Positions 7,513 to 8,658 of a DNA stretch of 8,658 bases are shown here, one piece after another. This stretch comes from Desulfobacteraceae bacterium (GTDB lineage: Bacteria; Desulfobacterota; Desulfobacteria; Desulfobacterales; Desulfosalsimonadaceae): positions 1 to 8,658 of the forward strand of contig SLGU01000083.1 in NCBI GenBank assembly GCA_007136525.1, in the 5' to 3' direction. The translations under genes were made by a program, and so were the position numbers. The notes beneath the pieces were generated by a model. It was not told the origin of the DNA and did not search any database. It worked only from the letters and a program-made list of their open reading frames with translations. Every line of letters begins with the position of its first letter. Position 1 is the first letter of the stretch.

Positions 7513-7518
7513 TAAGGA

Positions 7519-7911
7519 ATGGATTTTACAATTGATTTTACTAAAGAGCAGATCGAGGCGATAGAAAATGTGCTGGAAGAAGAACTCATCGAGCTCGGGG
7601 TACAAAGTGTAATTCTTATGGATCTCGCCGGCAATGTCATCGTCAATCTCGACAGCGGTGGCGCCAGTCATGACGTGTTTTCTCTTGCCGCACTTGCTGC
7701 CGGCAATTACGGTGCCGTCAGTGCCATGGCCAATATTATCGGTGAGCAGGAATTTTCGCTCCTGTTTCACAAGGGGGAGGAAGAAAGCATCCACTTCAGC
7801 AAGGTCGTTGATGATTTGCTTCTTCTGACAATTTTTAACAAGAACGTATCCCTCGGTTTTCTCCGGTTGAAAGTGGCTGAAGCCGTAAAACGGATACAGC
7901 TGCTGGTTTAA
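7519..7911 (+). CDS. mglB: Roadblock/LC7 domain protein, MglB-like
   Basis: A 130-residue single-domain Roadblock/LC7 protein. In Myxococcus, MglB is the GTPase-activating partner of the Ras-like GTPase MglA and helps set front-rear cell polarity. Alignment from memory with M. xanthus MglB is good across the core: SLAALAAGNYGAVSAMANIIGE against SLASLTAGNVAAMGGLAKLIGE, then EFSLLFHKGEEESI, and finally LLLLTIFNKNVSLGFLRLKV against VVLVVIFDNRTSLGLVRLRI. The N-terminal helix (about residues 8-26, FTKEQIEAIENVLEEELIE) precedes the beta strand VQSVILMDLAGNVIV. The protein stops about 9 residues after the last helix (AEAVKRIQLLV), without the acidic C-terminal tail present in M. xanthus MglB. An MglA-like gene follows on the same strand after 150 bp, supporting a cognate pair. 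Many bacteria carry several such pairs, so the exact cellular role (motility, polarity or other) is inferred. Confidence 0.85.
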   Translation: MDFTIDFTKEQIEAIENVLEEELIELGVQSVILMDLAGNVIVNLDSGGASHDVFSLAALAAGNYGAVSAMANIIGEQEFSLLFHKGEEESIHFSKVVDDLLLLTIFNKNVSLGFLRLKVAEAVKRIQLLV

Positions 7912-7963
7912 CATGCCGGGGGAAACGGGCCGGACGTTCTGGGAAAGACCAATCCGGTCCTGC

Positions 7964-7988
7964 CGGGACAGATCCATGTCCGTTTTTT
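7964..7988 (+). terminator. Terminator-like hairpin between the Roadblock and GTPase genes
   Basis: GGACA (7966-7970) pairs with TGTCC (7977-7981) around a 6-nt loop. The outer pair C7964-G7982 adds to the stem across a bulged G, and a run of six T follows (7983-7988). The short stem makes it a weak or partial terminator, which could reduce the amount of GTPase message relative to the Roadblock message. Confidence 0.45.
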
Positions 7989-8048
7989 ATATGTGCCGGT
8001 TAACCTGTTTTGTGCGATTGCATAAGCGGAACTCATACTAATTGTTTC

Positions 8049-8053
8049 GGAGG
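8049..8053 (+). promoter_or_regulatory. Ribosome binding site deciding the GTPase TTG start
   Basis: GGAGG lies 8 nt before TTG at 8062. The ATG at 8057 is out of frame and hits a stop after four codons, so TTG is the only well-placed start. Confidence 0.7.
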
Positions 8054-8061
8054 ACAATGAC

Positions 8062-8658
8062 TTGGCATTAATCAATCCGAAAAAGCGGGAGGTTCAGGTT
8101 AAAGTTGTTTATTACGGTCCCGGCAGAGGGGGTAAGACAACAAATCTTGAATATGTCAACCGGAAATTCAAAAAGCGCATATTAAGCGAAATGGTTACGG
8201 TTAAAACCTATGGCGACCGGACCCTTTTTTTTGACTTTCTGCCTTTTGACATGGGGGAAATAAAGGGTTACAGCATCAAAATTCAGCTTTACACCGTTCC
8301 GGGCCAGGTAAAGTACAATGCGACGCGCCGGCTTGTATTAAGAGGTGTTGACGGGGTTGTTTTCGTGGCCGATTCGATGGATCTCCGTCGGGAAATGAAC
8401 ATCCGATCCCTTGAGAACCTGAAGGAAAACCTGGAATCATTCAATAAGAACATTTTCAATGTCCCCCTTGTCATGCAGTACAATAAACGCGACCTCTCCG
8501 AAGAGGGCATTCCTATTTTGCCGATTGAAACCCTTCAAAAAGATCTGAACAGCCGGTTAAAAGCGCCCTTTTTCCCGGCGAGCGCTGTAAGCGGCGATAA
8601 TGTTACGGCTACAATGAAAAAAATCATCGCATTGACGGTTAGTTCACTTCGAAAAAAA
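8062..8658 (+). CDS. mglA: MglA-like small Ras-family GTPase (3' end outside window)
   Basis: 199 codons open to the window edge, encoding a bacterial Ras-like GTPase that would switch between GTP and GDP forms to direct polar or positional assembly of partner machinery. G1/P-loop: GPGRGGKT at residues 19-26. Switch I: D52-R53-T54 before LFFDFLP. Switch II: TVPGQ at 78-82. G4: NKRD. A G5-like SAVSG follows. When the TTG is counted as residue 1, G21, R53, T54 and Q82 fall at the same numbers as in M. xanthus MglA, which supports the start. R53 and Q82 are the residues used for intrinsic hydrolysis in MglA, so the enzyme should be active. The P-loop has R22-G23 where M. xanthus has L-C. M. xanthus MglA is 195 residues, so only a short C-terminal piece is missing here. 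A weak promoter-like pair (TTGTGC, then CATACT about 18 nt later) lies in the 150-bp gap. Confidence 0.93.
   Translation, partial: MALINPKKREVQVKVVYYGPGRGGKTTNLEYVNRKFKKRILSEMVTVKTYGDRTLFFDFLPFDMGEIKGYSIKIQLYTVPGQVKYNATRRLVLRGVDGVVFVADSMDLRREMNIRSLENLKENLESFNKNIFNVPLVMQYNKRDLSEEGIPILPIETLQKDLNSRLKAPFFPASAVSGDNVTATMKKIIALTVSSLRKK

Larger units (their letters stand above)
6835..7518. other. Long intergenic region between purB and the Roadblock gene
   Basis: About 680 bp with no convincing gene. In order it holds the split inverted repeat after purB; an AT-rich segment bounded by two copies of TAATTTAAAT (6929-6938 and 7202-7211); a perfect 13-nt palindrome GCAGAAATTCTGC (7051-7063); a weak 47-codon ORF (7098-7241); T- and A-tracts at about 7172-7213; palindromic repeat copy B (7242-7389); and a 129-bp leader before the Roadblock gene. 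TTGACG at 7213-7218 resembles a -35 box, but no acceptable -10 follows. I could not identify a confident promoter for the Roadblock gene. The base composition is visibly more AT-rich than in the flanking genes. Confidence 0.6.

Noticed and set aside
7501..7977. Minus-strand 158-codon ORF opposite the Roadblock gene.
   Set aside because: The plus-strand Roadblock protein matches MglB along its length and has a good ribosome binding site; the antisense frame is a shadow.

Overview
The window carries six well-supported genes, all on the + strand, in a bacterial chromosome of moderate GC content. The gene types suggest a Desulfobacterota (former Deltaproteobacteria) relative, possibly Desulfobacterales. 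They are a LapA-domain membrane protein, MutS, a lipoprotein AMIN/Amidase_3 cell-wall hydrolase, an E. coli-type PurB, and an MglB-like Roadblock protein followed by an MglA-like GTPase. The taxonomic call is inference from gene content, because no rRNA or other definitive marker is present.

Layout. Positions 50-445 encode a small two-helix LapA/DUF1049-type membrane protein with a strong ribosome binding site. It is probably the last gene of an operon that enters from the left. Positions 446-646 are non-coding and mostly filled by an imperfect palindromic repeat (copy A, 491-620) plus an extra arm (626-643) that ends three bases before the mutS start codon. mutS (647-3325) is complete. It is followed after 64 bp by a 660-residue amidase lipoprotein (3390-5372), then after a short gap by purB (best start 5461, ending 6834).

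The next ~680 bp (6835-7518) hold no convincing gene. They contain a split inverted repeat just after purB, an AT-rich stretch with a weak 47-codon ORF with a hydrophobic segment, and copy B of the palindromic repeat (7242-7389, opposite orientation to copy A). The window ends with an mglB-like Roadblock/LC7 gene (7519-7911) and a TTG-started mglA-like GTPase (from 8062) that is still open at the right edge. A terminator-like hairpin lies between the two.

Function. mutS, the amidase and purB are housekeeping genes (mismatch repair, septal peptidoglycan splitting, purine synthesis). They share an orientation but no obvious pathway. The Roadblock/GTPase pair is a probable polarity or positioning switch of the MglA/MglB kind: the GTPase keeps the P-loop, the intrinsic arginine and the glutamine expected of MglA. 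I found no CRISPR array, tRNA, rRNA, integrase or transposase. The most unusual items are the repeat that supplies the whole mutS leader, the exact 114-residue tandem duplication in the amidase lipoprotein, and the terminator-like hairpin between the Roadblock and GTPase genes.
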